Notes: generated from the letters alone by a model not told the origin. A stretch of 20,921 nt of DNA from JAFDZO01 sp041859205 (GCA_041859205.1 JBHEKU010000127.1:1-20921); one strand, 5' to 3'; shown: positions 7,724-13,594, counted from the stretch's first letter. Program-made: numbers and translations.

Positions 7724-8176
7724 TTATTCCGGTTTAAGGTCTGTTGCCGCTTTATTGCTGCCGTCCATGTAGAAAGGAACAGACTCATGCTGATGCGCTA
7801 TTTTCCACTCCCCGTTTATTTTCATAAGCCCCGCAGTAAACCTGAACCACAAATCTGTTTTTTGGGGTTTCTGAACTCCACTTAAATGAATAAGAGAGTA
7901 ATACCACGCAATGCTTTCTGAAGCTGCTATTTTCAAATCATGAACATCATACCCTATATTACCTTCAAACGAATTGAACCAATCTTCTGTCCCCTTTTTA
8001 TCCATCTTATTTTTTCCACCATATATTAAAGGAGGCGCCAATAGAAATTCAACTAAATCAGAAGTAAAGTGAGACATTGCTCTATCTGCGTCTTTTGTAC
8101 GAATACCTTCCCAATAGTCTTCCAAAACTTCACGAATTTTTATTTCTTCGATTGAATTATTTTTTACTATTTCCAT
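7724..8176 (-). CDS. SnoaL-like / DUF4440-type NTF2-fold protein, copy 2
   Basis: ATG 8174-8176 is preferred (150 residues, MEIVKNNSIEEIKIREVL). A longer frame exists but would overlap the 3' end of the DinB gene. The sequence EDYWEGIRTKDADRAMSHF, AWYYSLIHLSG and KTDLWFRFTAGLMKINGEWKIAHQHESVPF is a classic NTF2-like ketosteroid-isomerase-type pattern; 'GEWKIAHQHESVPF' is the highly conserved final hairpin. The pocket residues suggest small-molecule binding or an enzyme of the SnoaL/DUF4440 group with unknown substrate. It runs 16 bases after the DinB stop and belongs to the same operon. Confidence 0.85.
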   Translation of the reverse strand: MEIVKNNSIEEIKIREVLEDYWEGIRTKDADRAMSHFTSDLVEFLLAPPLIYGGKNKMDKKGTEDWFNSFEGNIGYDVHDLKIAASESIAWYYSLIHLSGVQKPQKTDLWFRFTAGLMKINGEWKIAHQHESVPFYMDGSNKAATDLKPE

Positions 8177-8192
8177 TTTCTTTAGTTTTAAA

Positions 8193-8699
8193 TTAATCGT
8201 ATTTAATACCTTCATATCCTAAAAGTCTGCGCCATAAAATAATCTGCCCGATAAGATTCGCTTCTCTGTATGTCATAAAAGCAATCAAATCAAAATAAGG
8301 CATTTTCATTTCAGGCATGTCCGGCATTTCAAAAATGCTGTCAAGCTTTTCATCGGTGATACTCATCAGAACTTCTCTTAATGCGGGAGCAGCTTTATCT
8401 GCATCTTTTTTAAAACCAGCCATTGATGGATATTGAACTTCATCCTTAATTCCCTGATGATTTTTGAAAAGATCATCTGCAGATTGTTTCAAATCACTGC
8501 CGCTTAATAAATTAGCAAGGTCCATTCTTTCCTGTATAAAACTACCGGCAAGCCATGCAGCGTGATTTGCTTTAGTGTTAAGACGATTATGCGCATCTTT
8601 ATCCGAAATACCGTCAATTGCTTTTCCGAAAAAATCTGTATGCATATCGAACAGAACGACTAAAGAGTACATCCTATCACTTACAGGTTTTGTTTTCAT
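8193..8699 (-). CDS. DinB-like four-helix protein with degenerate metal site
   Basis: The 168-residue all-helical protein has NHAAWLAGSFIQERMDL around residues 45-61 and a C-terminal AFMTYREANLIGQIILWRRLLGYEG. The latter aligns with the DinB/YfiT block that normally reads HExxHxGQI. Here the expected histidines are replaced by R and N ('YREANLIGQI'), so the metal-binding triad looks incomplete, although the first histidine (NHAAW) remains. DinB-family proteins include thiol S-transferases acting with bacillithiol or mycothiol, and many unassigned members. This one may be non-catalytic or use another site. It sits between the truncated DoxX-like remnant and the NTF2-like pair. Confidence 0.72.
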   Translation of the reverse strand: MKTKPVSDRMYSLVVLFDMHTDFFGKAIDGISDKDAHNRLNTKANHAAWLAGSFIQERMDLANLLSGSDLKQSADDLFKNHQGIKDEVQYPSMAGFKKDADKAAPALREVLMSITDEKLDSIFEMPDMPEMKMPYFDLIAFMTYREANLIGQIILWRRLLGYEGIKYD

Positions 8700-8706
8700 T
8701 TTAAAA

Positions 8707-8841
8707 TTATTTTATATTTATAAAAATTAATTTACCGTTTGTGGTCTTTCCATTTTTTTCCATAGAAAATATGATGCGAACATGTATGAACAGACCAAAC
8801 AGAGATGTTACTATCCAGTATATTACTTTTATCTTTTTCAT
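8707..8841 (-). pseudogene. Truncated DoxX-like membrane gene remnant (44 codons)
   Basis: On the minus strand, ATG 8839-8841 to TAA 8707-8709 encodes 44 residues. The start MKKIKVIYWIVTSLFGLFI strongly resembles the first transmembrane helix of DoxX-like proteins, which usually have about 120 residues and four helices. After residue 20 the sequence becomes a short charged tail ending FINIK, with no further membrane segments. The gene begins 1 base past the stop of the upstream reductase, which is a translational-coupling arrangement kept from an intact gene. I read it as a deletion remnant. It could alternatively be a genuine one-span small protein. Confidence 0.55.
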
Positions 8842-8842
8842 T

Positions 8843-9421
8843 TTAACTTCTATTTATCTGATACATTAGTTTTGTAACTCCGGATTGATAAGCAAAAGAA
8901 TCTTTGAGAATGAGTTTAGTTGTATCCACATCTTTGAACATTGGTATCCCTTTACCGATAATTATAGGATTTAAATAAATTCTGAACTCATCCAATAAAT
9001 CCAGCCTCATAAATTCCTGCACTATGCTCGGGCTTCCGAATATCATCATATCTTTTCCCTCTTCATTTTTCATCTTAGTTATTTCTTCTTTGATATTATC
9101 TTTTATCTGAATAGTGTTATTCCACAACTCTTCTTTATTTGAATCAATTGTCTTTGAGAAAACAACTTTGCGTACATCCTGAACCCATTTTGCATGGTTG
9201 AGTGATAACTCATCAGGATTTTCTGCCGTCAGTAAAGTCGGCCAGTAGTTCTTCATCATGTAATAAACTACTCTTCCGTAAATTGCAGTATCAACATTCT
9301 TCATGTGATCCATTACTTCTTTATACATTTCCGGGTCCAGATTAAAAATATTCATTTCTCCATTCGGTCCGGCAACGAAGCCGTCCAGCGTCATATGCAT
9401 TAATGAAACTACTTTTCTCAT
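8843..9421 (-). CDS. Dihydrofolate reductase / RibD C-terminal family reductase, copy 3
   Basis: The 192-residue protein starts MRKVVSLMHMTLDGFVAGPNG. It contains TAIYGRVVYYMMKNYWPTLL, KVVFSKTI, DMMIFGSPSIVQEFMRLDLLDEF and NPIIIGKGIPMF, so it is the third member of the family in this cluster. Compared with copies 1 and 2 it has an insertion between the 'YWP' motif and 'VVFSKT' (about residues 62-84), possibly changing the active-site lid. It is the second gene after the divergent promoter, following DUF1428 with an 18-base gap, and probably encodes a cytosolic NAD(P)H-dependent reductase of unknown substrate. Confidence 0.87.
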   Translation of the reverse strand: MRKVVSLMHMTLDGFVAGPNGEMNIFNLDPEMYKEVMDHMKNVDTAIYGRVVYYMMKNYWPTLLTAENPDELSLNHAKWVQDVRKVVFSKTIDSNKEELWNNTIQIKDNIKEEITKMKNEEGKDMMIFGSPSIVQEFMRLDLLDEFRIYLNPIIIGKGIPMFKDVDTTKLILKDSFAYQSGVTKLMYQINRS

Positions 9422-9439
9422 TTTTGTTTTTTTTTATTA

Positions 9440-9814
9440 TTACAATTCGACAAATGTTTTAAATCCACCGTACATCATTTTTTTCATATCGAAAAGCGGC
9501 ATCATGTTCATCATCTTTTTCATTCTTTCATCAGCCATAACTTTTTTATTAACTTTATTCCTGTGTGCTTTTGAAAGGTAGCCTACAACAGAAGTAATAA
9601 TAACTTCGTTTTTCGTTAACTTCAGCAATGCGGGATACTTATCCGCCGGAAGGTCATCTCCCATAAATTCGCGGCATTCAAGTGCTCCGTACTCGACCAC
9701 TATTTTTGCATATTTAGCTGCAAGCTTTTTATAAGCCGGAACATTCTTTTTTGCAATTACCATAAGGTACATATCAACGTAACCTTTGACTCTTTTACTT
9801 TCCTTTGCTTTCAT
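9440..9814 (-). CDS. DUF1428 family protein
   Basis: The 124-residue protein matches the DUF1428 (YbaA-like) pattern: GYVDMYLMVIAKKNVPAYKKLA, EYGALECREFMGDDL, KNEVIITSVVGYLSKAHRNKVNKKVMAD and a final KKMMYGGFKTFVEL. The fold is a dimeric alpha-beta barrel-like ferredoxin domain; no activity is established. It is the first gene of the minus-strand cluster, with a likely promoter at 9843-9850 and a leader of roughly 20 bases. The basic N-terminal extension (MKAKESKRVK) precedes the usual start of the domain. DUF1428 genes commonly neighbour VOC, SRPBCC and RibD-type genes, which agrees with this context. Confidence 0.87.
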   Translation of the reverse strand: MKAKESKRVKGYVDMYLMVIAKKNVPAYKKLAAKYAKIVVEYGALECREFMGDDLPADKYPALLKLTKNEVIITSVVGYLSKAHRNKVNKKVMADERMKKMMNMMPLFDMKKMMYGGFKTFVEL

Positions 9815-9842
9815 TTTCGTATGGGTAGTTATAAAAGTTGTA

Positions 9843-9850
9843 CAAATATA
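9843..9850 (-). promoter_or_regulatory. Candidate -7 promoter box for the DUF1428-to-VOC operon
   Basis: On the minus strand the bases read TATATTTG, an exact match to the Bacteroidota -7 consensus TAnnTTTG. It lies about 29 bases before the DUF1428 ATG (9812-9814). I do not find a clear TTTG -33 element at the right spacing, which would suit a promoter needing an activator. An 8-base palindrome TTGTACAA (9838-9845) overlaps its downstream edge. Confidence 0.45.
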
Positions 9851-9875
9851 CAGGCATTGATTTAATTCTCATAGA

Positions 9876-9913
9876 GGTAAATACGGCAATCTAAGGGGTT
9901 GAATACGACAACC
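9876..9913 (+). promoter_or_regulatory. Phased direct repeat, candidate operator for the GlxA-type regulator
   Basis: Two 16-base half-sites, at 9876-9891 and 9898-9913, share 12 of 16 positions around the core AATACG(G/A)CAA. They are exactly 22 bases apart, about two helical turns, which is the usual geometry of AraC-family targets. The second half also contains the inverted repeat GGTTG-N7-CAACC (9897-9913). The sites lie upstream of the candidate -7 box for the minus-strand operon and just before the regulator's own ATG. Confidence 0.4.
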
Positions 9914-9943
9914 AGTTTTTTTATTTTATCGATACAAAATATT

Positions 9944-10927
9944 ATGAAAAAGCATATTTCTATTCTCATCCCCCACGGTCATACCAGTCTTGCTAATATT
10001 GAAGGCACACATCATATATTTAATGAAGTTAACTCTTTTCTTTCGGCAACAGGAAGAAAACCGATATTTGATGTGCAGCTTGTTGGTATTTCTAAGGAAA
10101 CTCCTCAAAGAAACGGCTTATTCAAAATAAGTCCTGATGTATTGATAAAGGATTTACCTAAAACTGATTTAATTATTATCCCTGCGATTCATGGACCGGC
10201 AGAAGAGGTTATGGAACAGAATAAAGAATTCGTGCCATGGATAATTCAGCAATACAGAGGCGGCGCAGAAATTGTTTCATTCTGCATAGCTACTTTTTTC
10301 CTTGCCGGCACAGGACTTTTAAAGGGAAAGCAATGCGCAACTCACTGGAGATTTGCAAATGAGTTCAGGGCAATGTTCCCGGATGCAAATTTACAGGATG
10401 ATAAAATTATGACTGAAGATGATGGAATCTATACAAGCGGTGGAGCATACTCTTTTTTAAATTTAAATTTGTATTTAGTGGAAAAATTTGCAGGACGGGA
10501 TATAGCTATTGTTATGGCGAAGGCTTTTATGATAGATATCGACAGAATTAGCCAGTCCCCTTTCATAATATTTCAGGGACAAAAATCGCATGAAGATGAG
10601 GCAGTTAAAAAAGTTCAGAATTATATTGAATCGCATTTTTCCGGAAAACTTTCTGTAGATGAACTGGCGAAAGAATTTGCGCTAAGCAGAAGAAGCCTTG
10701 AAAGAAGATTCAAACATGCCACTTCAAATACAATTACCGAATATATTCAGCGTGTAAAAATAGAAGCAGCTAAGAAAAGTCTGGAATCAACCAATGAAAA
10801 TGTAAATGAAGTGATGTATAACGTTGGTTATGCTGACCCTAAAGCATTCAGAATTATTTTCAAAAGAATTACGGGATTATCACCTGTTGCTTATAGAAAC
10901 AAATATAATCCTGCAGCGGCAGCTTAA
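9944..10927 (+). CDS. GlxA-family transcriptional regulator (DJ-1/PfpI-like domain + AraC HTH)
   Basis: I start at ATG 9944-9946 (MKKHISILIPHGHTSLANIE, 327 residues); the upstream in-frame TTG at 9899 falls within the repeat operator and is less likely. Residues ~1-190 form a GATase1/DJ-1-like domain with the 'elbow' SFCIATFFLAGTGLLKG (Cys114) and CATHWRF. Residues ~225-322 are an AraC/XylS DNA-binding domain with two HTH units (LSVDELAKEFALSRRSLERRF and 'NEVMYNVGYADPKAFRIIFKR'). Such regulators sense small molecules and usually activate divergent or adjacent operons. Here the divergent target would be the 9814-to-3580 cluster. The gene ends 8 bases from the convergent DUF2809 gene. Confidence 0.9.
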   Translation: MKKHISILIPHGHTSLANIEGTHHIFNEVNSFLSATGRKPIFDVQLVGISKETPQRNGLFKISPDVLIKDLPKTDLIIIPAIHGPAEEVMEQNKEFVPWIIQQYRGGAEIVSFCIATFFLAGTGLLKGKQCATHWRFANEFRAMFPDANLQDDKIMTEDDGIYTSGGAYSFLNLNLYLVEKFAGRDIAIVMAKAFMIDIDRISQSPFIIFQGQKSHEDEAVKKVQNYIESHFSGKLSVDELAKEFALSRRSLERRFKHATSNTITEYIQRVKIEAAKKSLESTNENVNEVMYNVGYADPKAFRIIFKRITGLSPVAYRNKYNPAAAA

Positions 10928-10934
10928 AATTTAT

Positions 10935-11342
10935 TTAAGCAAAAGCTAAATTGTATTGCTTCCTTCTTAGGATATAGAGTTCGAAAGTGGCGGCAAAATG
11001 TACACCTATATAATAAGCGAGCAAATCGCTCCATAAAAATCCCGAGCCAAATACAAGTCCGCCGAGCGTTGTAGCTCTTATCGCATCAATCCATGGCGCA
11101 TGATATAACTGGCTCGTTTCAATAAGAAAGCAAAACGCTAAAGAAATTATTGCTATGTATCTGGTATCTTTATTGAAGAAAATAAATCTGAAAATGAGGA
11201 ATATCATAGATGCCCAGATTGCATCACCGAGATATTCATTTACAATATCAGGTAAGTATGGGTAAGCAATTTTTCGTGAGAACAATCCCAAAGCAATTGT
11301 AAGCACAATCAAAACTCCGTAAAACAATCTATTTCGTTTCAT
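10935..11342 (-). CDS. DUF2809 family integral membrane protein
   Basis: I use ATG 11340-11342 (135 residues, MKRNRLFYGVLIVLTIALG). A longer in-frame ATG exists 19 codons upstream, but that extension is not family-like. Four hydrophobic segments are visible. The family signature appears as EYLGDAIWASMIFLIFRF, FCFLIETSQLYHAPWIDAIR and TTLGGLVFGSGFLWSDLLAYYIGV. The conserved 'E-SQLY-APW' and 'GSGF-W-DLLAY' words make the family call secure; the function is unknown. It is convergent with the GlxA-type gene, and it is co-directional with the tRNA-Ser locus upstream, from which it is separated by a terminator. Confidence 0.85.
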   Translation of the reverse strand: MKRNRLFYGVLIVLTIALGLFSRKIAYPYLPDIVNEYLGDAIWASMIFLIFRFIFFNKDTRYIAIISLAFCFLIETSQLYHAPWIDAIRATTLGGLVFGSGFLWSDLLAYYIGVHFAATFELYILRRKQYNLAFA

Positions 11343-11418
11343 AATAATTCGTAAGTAATAATACTTATAGAATATGTGCAAAACTCCATTTAGGAGCAAC
11401 GTACTTCACAAAACAAAA

Positions 11419-11444
11419 AAGCCATTAAGTTTCCTCAATGGCTT
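11419..11444 (-). terminator. Intrinsic terminator after the defective tRNA-Ser copy
   Basis: On the minus strand an 8-bp stem AAGCCATT/AATGGCTT is followed by TTTTTTGTTT (11411-11420 on the plus strand). It begins two bases past the 3' end of the tRNA-Ser-like copy. Confidence 0.7.
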
Positions 11445-11446
11445 AG

Positions 11447-11533
11447 CGGAAGAGGAGAGATTCGAACTCTCGTTAAGGATTTACTCCCTAAGACGGTTTA
11501 GTCCCGATTATATCGGGATTGGTTTCAGCCACT
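11447..11533 (-). pseudogene. Defective tRNA-Ser copy with its anticodon arm interrupted by an inverted repeat
   Basis: From the discriminator base at 11447 through the variable arm, the sequence is identical to the intact tRNA-Ser at 11582-11671. It carries the 3' acceptor strand, T arm (GAGAG-TTCGAAT-CTCTC) and variable arm. At the anticodon, seven bases (CGGTTTG) are replaced by 17 bases TCCCGATATAATCGGGA, a perfect 7-3-7 inverted repeat. Identity then resumes for 15 bases of D arm and stops. The 5' acceptor strand GGAAGGG and its following bases are absent, so no cloverleaf can form. It retains its own downstream terminator, so it descends from a complete transcription unit. Confidence 0.8.
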
Positions 11534-11544
11534 TTAAAAACAAA

Positions 11545-11574
11545 AAAGTCTTTGCAGAGAAATGCAAAGACTTT
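11545..11574 (-). terminator. Intrinsic terminator of tRNA-Ser
   Basis: The minus strand forms a perfect 12-bp stem AAAGTCTTTGCA / TGCAAAGACTTT with a 6-base loop, followed by TTTGTTTTT. It starts 7 bases past the tRNA-Ser discriminator base. Confidence 0.8.
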
Positions 11575-11581
11575 AATTTTG

Positions 11582-11671
11582 CGGAAGAGGAGAGATTCGA
11601 ACTCTCGTTAAGGATTTACTCCCTAAGACGGTTTAGCAAACCGTTGGTTTCAGCCACTCACCCACCCTTCC
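11582..11671 (-). tRNA. tRNA-Ser(GCU)
   Basis: The minus strand folds into a 90-base class II cloverleaf. The acceptor stem is GGAAGGG/CTCTTCC with discriminator G. The D arm is GGTGAGTGGCTGAAACC. The anticodon stem is ACGGT/ACCGT with loop TTGCTAA (anticodon GCT at 11635-11637). A long variable arm (CTTAGG...CCTTAAC) follows, then the T arm GAGAG-TTCGAAT-CTCTC. The long variable arm, G discriminator and GCU anticodon all indicate serine. The 3' CCA is not encoded (CAA follows). The gene is followed by a terminator, then by a damaged copy of itself. Confidence 0.95.
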
Positions 11672-11713
11672 GGATTAGTACAAGCTGAATATATTAATAC
11701 AATATTATAAAAA

Positions 11714-11737
11714 CCTAAGACGGTTTAGCAAACCGTT
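11714..11737 (-). repeat. Isolated tRNA-Ser anticodon-arm fragment
   Basis: Twenty-four bases are identical to 11622-11645 of the tRNA-Ser gene and cover exactly the anticodon stem-loop plus the start of the variable arm. No other tRNA sequence flanks it. It lies 42 bases upstream of the intact tRNA in the direction of transcription. Confidence 0.8.
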
Positions 11738-11848
11738 TGTATAATGTAAAACTTAGATAAAAAATGTGTATTTCTAAGTAAATCAAAATTCCGAAAAATT
11801 ATTTGTATTTTCAATGTAATTCAGAATAAAAATTTAATAAAAACCAAA

Positions 11849-12169
11849 ATGCCTCATAAACACATAGACAGCCACTCTTTTAAAGAGAAAATGCAGAACG
11901 AAGAATATGTTATTTTAGACGTACGCACCTCCGAAGAGCATAATGACAAAAAAATTGCTCATTCGCTTCAACTGGATTTTTACGCTCCTGACTTCCAGGC
12001 TCAGCTTGAAAAATTTGATAGGGATAAAGTGTACCTTGTTTACTGCCGCTCAGGTAACAGAAGCGGACAAACAATGGATATGATGAAAAATATGGGATTC
12101 GATGAAGTTTACAACCTTGATAACGGAATCATAGGATGGGAAGCAAATAATTTAGAGTTCGTTAAATAA
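11849..12169 (+). CDS. Single-domain rhodanese-like sulfurtransferase
   Basis: The 106-residue protein is one rhodanese domain: VILDVRTSEEHNDKKIAHS at the N-terminus, the active-site loop VYCRSGNRSG (Cys66, CRSGNRS form) and the C-terminal NMGFDEVYNLDNGIIGWEANN. Cys66 would carry the persulfide. There is no signal peptide, so it should be cytosolic. It sits 55 bases upstream of the metallo-beta-lactamase/rhodanese fusion on the same strand, a pairing that fits sulfane-sulfur or persulfide handling (GSH-persulfide dioxygenase plus rhodanese). The intergenic hairpin at 12175-12194 may limit readthrough between the two. Confidence 0.9.
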   Translation: MPHKHIDSHSFKEKMQNEEYVILDVRTSEEHNDKKIAHSLQLDFYAPDFQAQLEKFDRDKVYLVYCRSGNRSGQTMDMMKNMGFDEVYNLDNGIIGWEANNLEFVK

Positions 12170-12174
12170 TTGTC

Positions 12175-12194
12175 ATTCCCGGGAAGGCGGGAAT
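12175..12194. repeat. Short intergenic hairpin ATTCCCG-N6-CGGGAAT
   Basis: A perfect 7-bp inverted repeat with flanking GTC and CCA is seen between the two rhodanese genes. The form 'GTCATTCCCG...CGGGAATCC' resembles dispersed intergenic palindromes known from several bacteria (for example Neisseria dRS3-like words). Whether it is dispersed in this genome cannot be seen here. It could also be an attenuator or transcript-stabilising hairpin; it lacks a T-tract. Confidence 0.6.
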
Positions 12195-12224
12195 CCATTT
12201 TAAAATAACCCCAAAATTTTTCCT

Positions 12225-13553
12225 ATGAAAATTGAACAATTCTACGATGAGAATCTTGCTCATGCATCGTATGCAATATTAAGTGAAAATGAAATTGCAT
12301 TGATTGATCCTGCCCGTGACCCGCATCCGTATTTCCAATATGCAGAAAAAAATAATGCGACTATAAAGGCTGTGATAGAAACTCATCCGCATGCTGACTT
12401 TGTAAGCTCACACGTTGAAATCAGCAAAAAAACGGGAGCAGATATTTACGTAAGCAGCCTGCTGAATCCGTTATACGATTTTACTCCCTTCGATGAAGGA
12501 GATACAATTTCCATCGGTAAAATTAAATTAAGAGCTATAAATACTCCCGGGCACTCGCCCGATAGCATCAGCGTAATTATCACAGATGAAGACGGAAAAG
12601 ATTACGCTCTCGCTTCCGGCGATACGTTATTCATAGGTGATGTCGGAAGACCTGACCTTCGTGAAAGCGCAGGTGCAATTCAAAAAGCACGTCAGGATCT
12701 TGCGAGAATGATGTATGATAGTATTCATGAAAAATTATTGAAACTCTCCGATGATGTCCTTGTTTACCCTGCTCACGGCGCAGGTTCGCTATGCGGCAAA
12801 GCATTAAGTCAGGAACGTGTCAGTACAATCGGTCAACAAAGAAAAGAAAATTATGCCCTTCAGCCGATGAGTGAGGAGAAATTTGTAGAAACTCTGTTAC
12901 AGGACCAGCCTATGATTCCGAAATATTTCGGCAACTCAGTTGAGCTAAACAGAAAAGGCGCACCTGATTTTGAAGCAAGTATAGCCGCTGTTCCGATGTT
13001 AGAGAAAAATTCGAAGCTGGAAGAAAATATTTTAGTTGTTGATTCTCGTTCAAAAGAGAATTACGGTAAAGGACATTTGAAAGGTTCGATTAATATTCCT
13101 GACAGCAAGAGCTTTGAAACATGGCTTGGCGCTATTGTAGGTCCCGATGAAAATTTTTATTTGATTTGCGAGAGCGAAGAAAAATGCAACGAGCTTATAA
13201 AAAGAATTGCCAAAATTGGATATGAAGGATTGATTAAAGGCGCATTAACAAATCCCGATAATGCAAATGAGAAATCTAACGAGTTTGATTACGATTCATT
13301 CAAAGAAAACTCATCTTTCTTTAATATAATTGATGTAAGAAATTTCGGTGAGAGAAGAGACAGAGTAATTTTTGAAAAAAGCGAGTTTATACCGCTTAAC
13401 CAGTTAAGAGAAAGGCTCGATGGAATAAAAACCGATAAGCCGATTGTTATTCATTGTGCCGGCGGCATGCGCTCTGCAATTGCCCAAAGCATTGTACAAA
13501 GCAAAAAAGATACTCAGGTTTTTGATTTAGGCGAAAAGGTGAGGGAGTACTGA
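12225..13553 (+). CDS. MBL-fold hydrolase fused to two rhodanese domains (persulfide-dioxygenase-like)
   Basis: The 442-residue protein has an N-terminal metallo-beta-lactamase domain (~1-250) with metal ligands H54-P-H56-A-D58 (ETHPHADFVSSH), H110 (PGHSPDS), D133 (SGDTLFIGDVGRPDL) and H184 (YPAHGAG). This is the ETHE1/persulfide-dioxygenase pattern. A first, degenerate rhodanese domain follows (~265-345, VVDSRSKENYGKGHLKGSIN). A second (~360-442, IIDVRNFGERRD) carries the active-site loop HCAGGMRSA with Cys411. Known relatives oxidise glutathione persulfide to sulfite and transfer sulfane sulfur; this reaction is inferred by family. The C-terminus, VFDLGEKVREY, stops early for a rhodanese domain, only ten bases before a degenerate REP-like repeat. 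It is cytosolic, downstream of the single-domain rhodanese. Confidence 0.87.
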   Translation: MKIEQFYDENLAHASYAILSENEIALIDPARDPHPYFQYAEKNNATIKAVIETHPHADFVSSHVEISKKTGADIYVSSLLNPLYDFTPFDEGDTISIGKIKLRAINTPGHSPDSISVIITDEDGKDYALASGDTLFIGDVGRPDLRESAGAIQKARQDLARMMYDSIHEKLLKLSDDVLVYPAHGAGSLCGKALSQERVSTIGQQRKENYALQPMSEEKFVETLLQDQPMIPKYFGNSVELNRKGAPDFEASIAAVPMLEKNSKLEENILVVDSRSKENYGKGHLKGSINIPDSKSFETWLGAIVGPDENFYLICESEEKCNELIKRIAKIGYEGLIKGALTNPDNANEKSNEFDYDSFKENSSFFNIIDVRNFGERRDRVIFEKSEFIPLNQLRERLDGIKTDKPIVIHCAGGMRSAIAQSIVQSKKDTQVFDLGEKVREY

Positions 13554-13562
13554 AAATATTAA

Positions 13563-13594
13563 TCCTCGTTTTGATGCTTCCATCGGAATGTACA
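13563..13594. repeat. Degenerate REP-like palindrome, left outer copy
   Basis: This region reads tcctcgttttgatgcttcc then atcggaatgtaca, a diverged version of the repeat at 13616-13649 in the same orientation. It starts ten bases after the MBL/rhodanese stop codon. Confidence 0.65.

Noticed and set aside
7687..7788. Longer N-terminus for the first SnoaL-like protein
   Set aside because: The extension overlaps the upstream gene and is basic and not NTF2-like; ATG 7684-7686 gives the expected domain start.
3580..9814. Genomic island or prophage explanation for the cluster
   Set aside because: No integrase, terminal repeat or obvious composition change is visible at its ends; the nearby tRNA lies beyond the regulator and on the far side of DUF2809.
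11447..11533. Second functional tRNA-Ser
   Set aside because: The 5' acceptor strand is missing and the anticodon stem is broken by an insertion, so no cloverleaf forms.
11374..11688. Plus-strand 104-codon frame with a repeated ERFELSLRIYSLRRFS peptide
   Set aside because: It is the antisense translation of the two tRNA-Ser copies; the peptide repeat is the duplicated tRNA sequence. No independent coding evidence.
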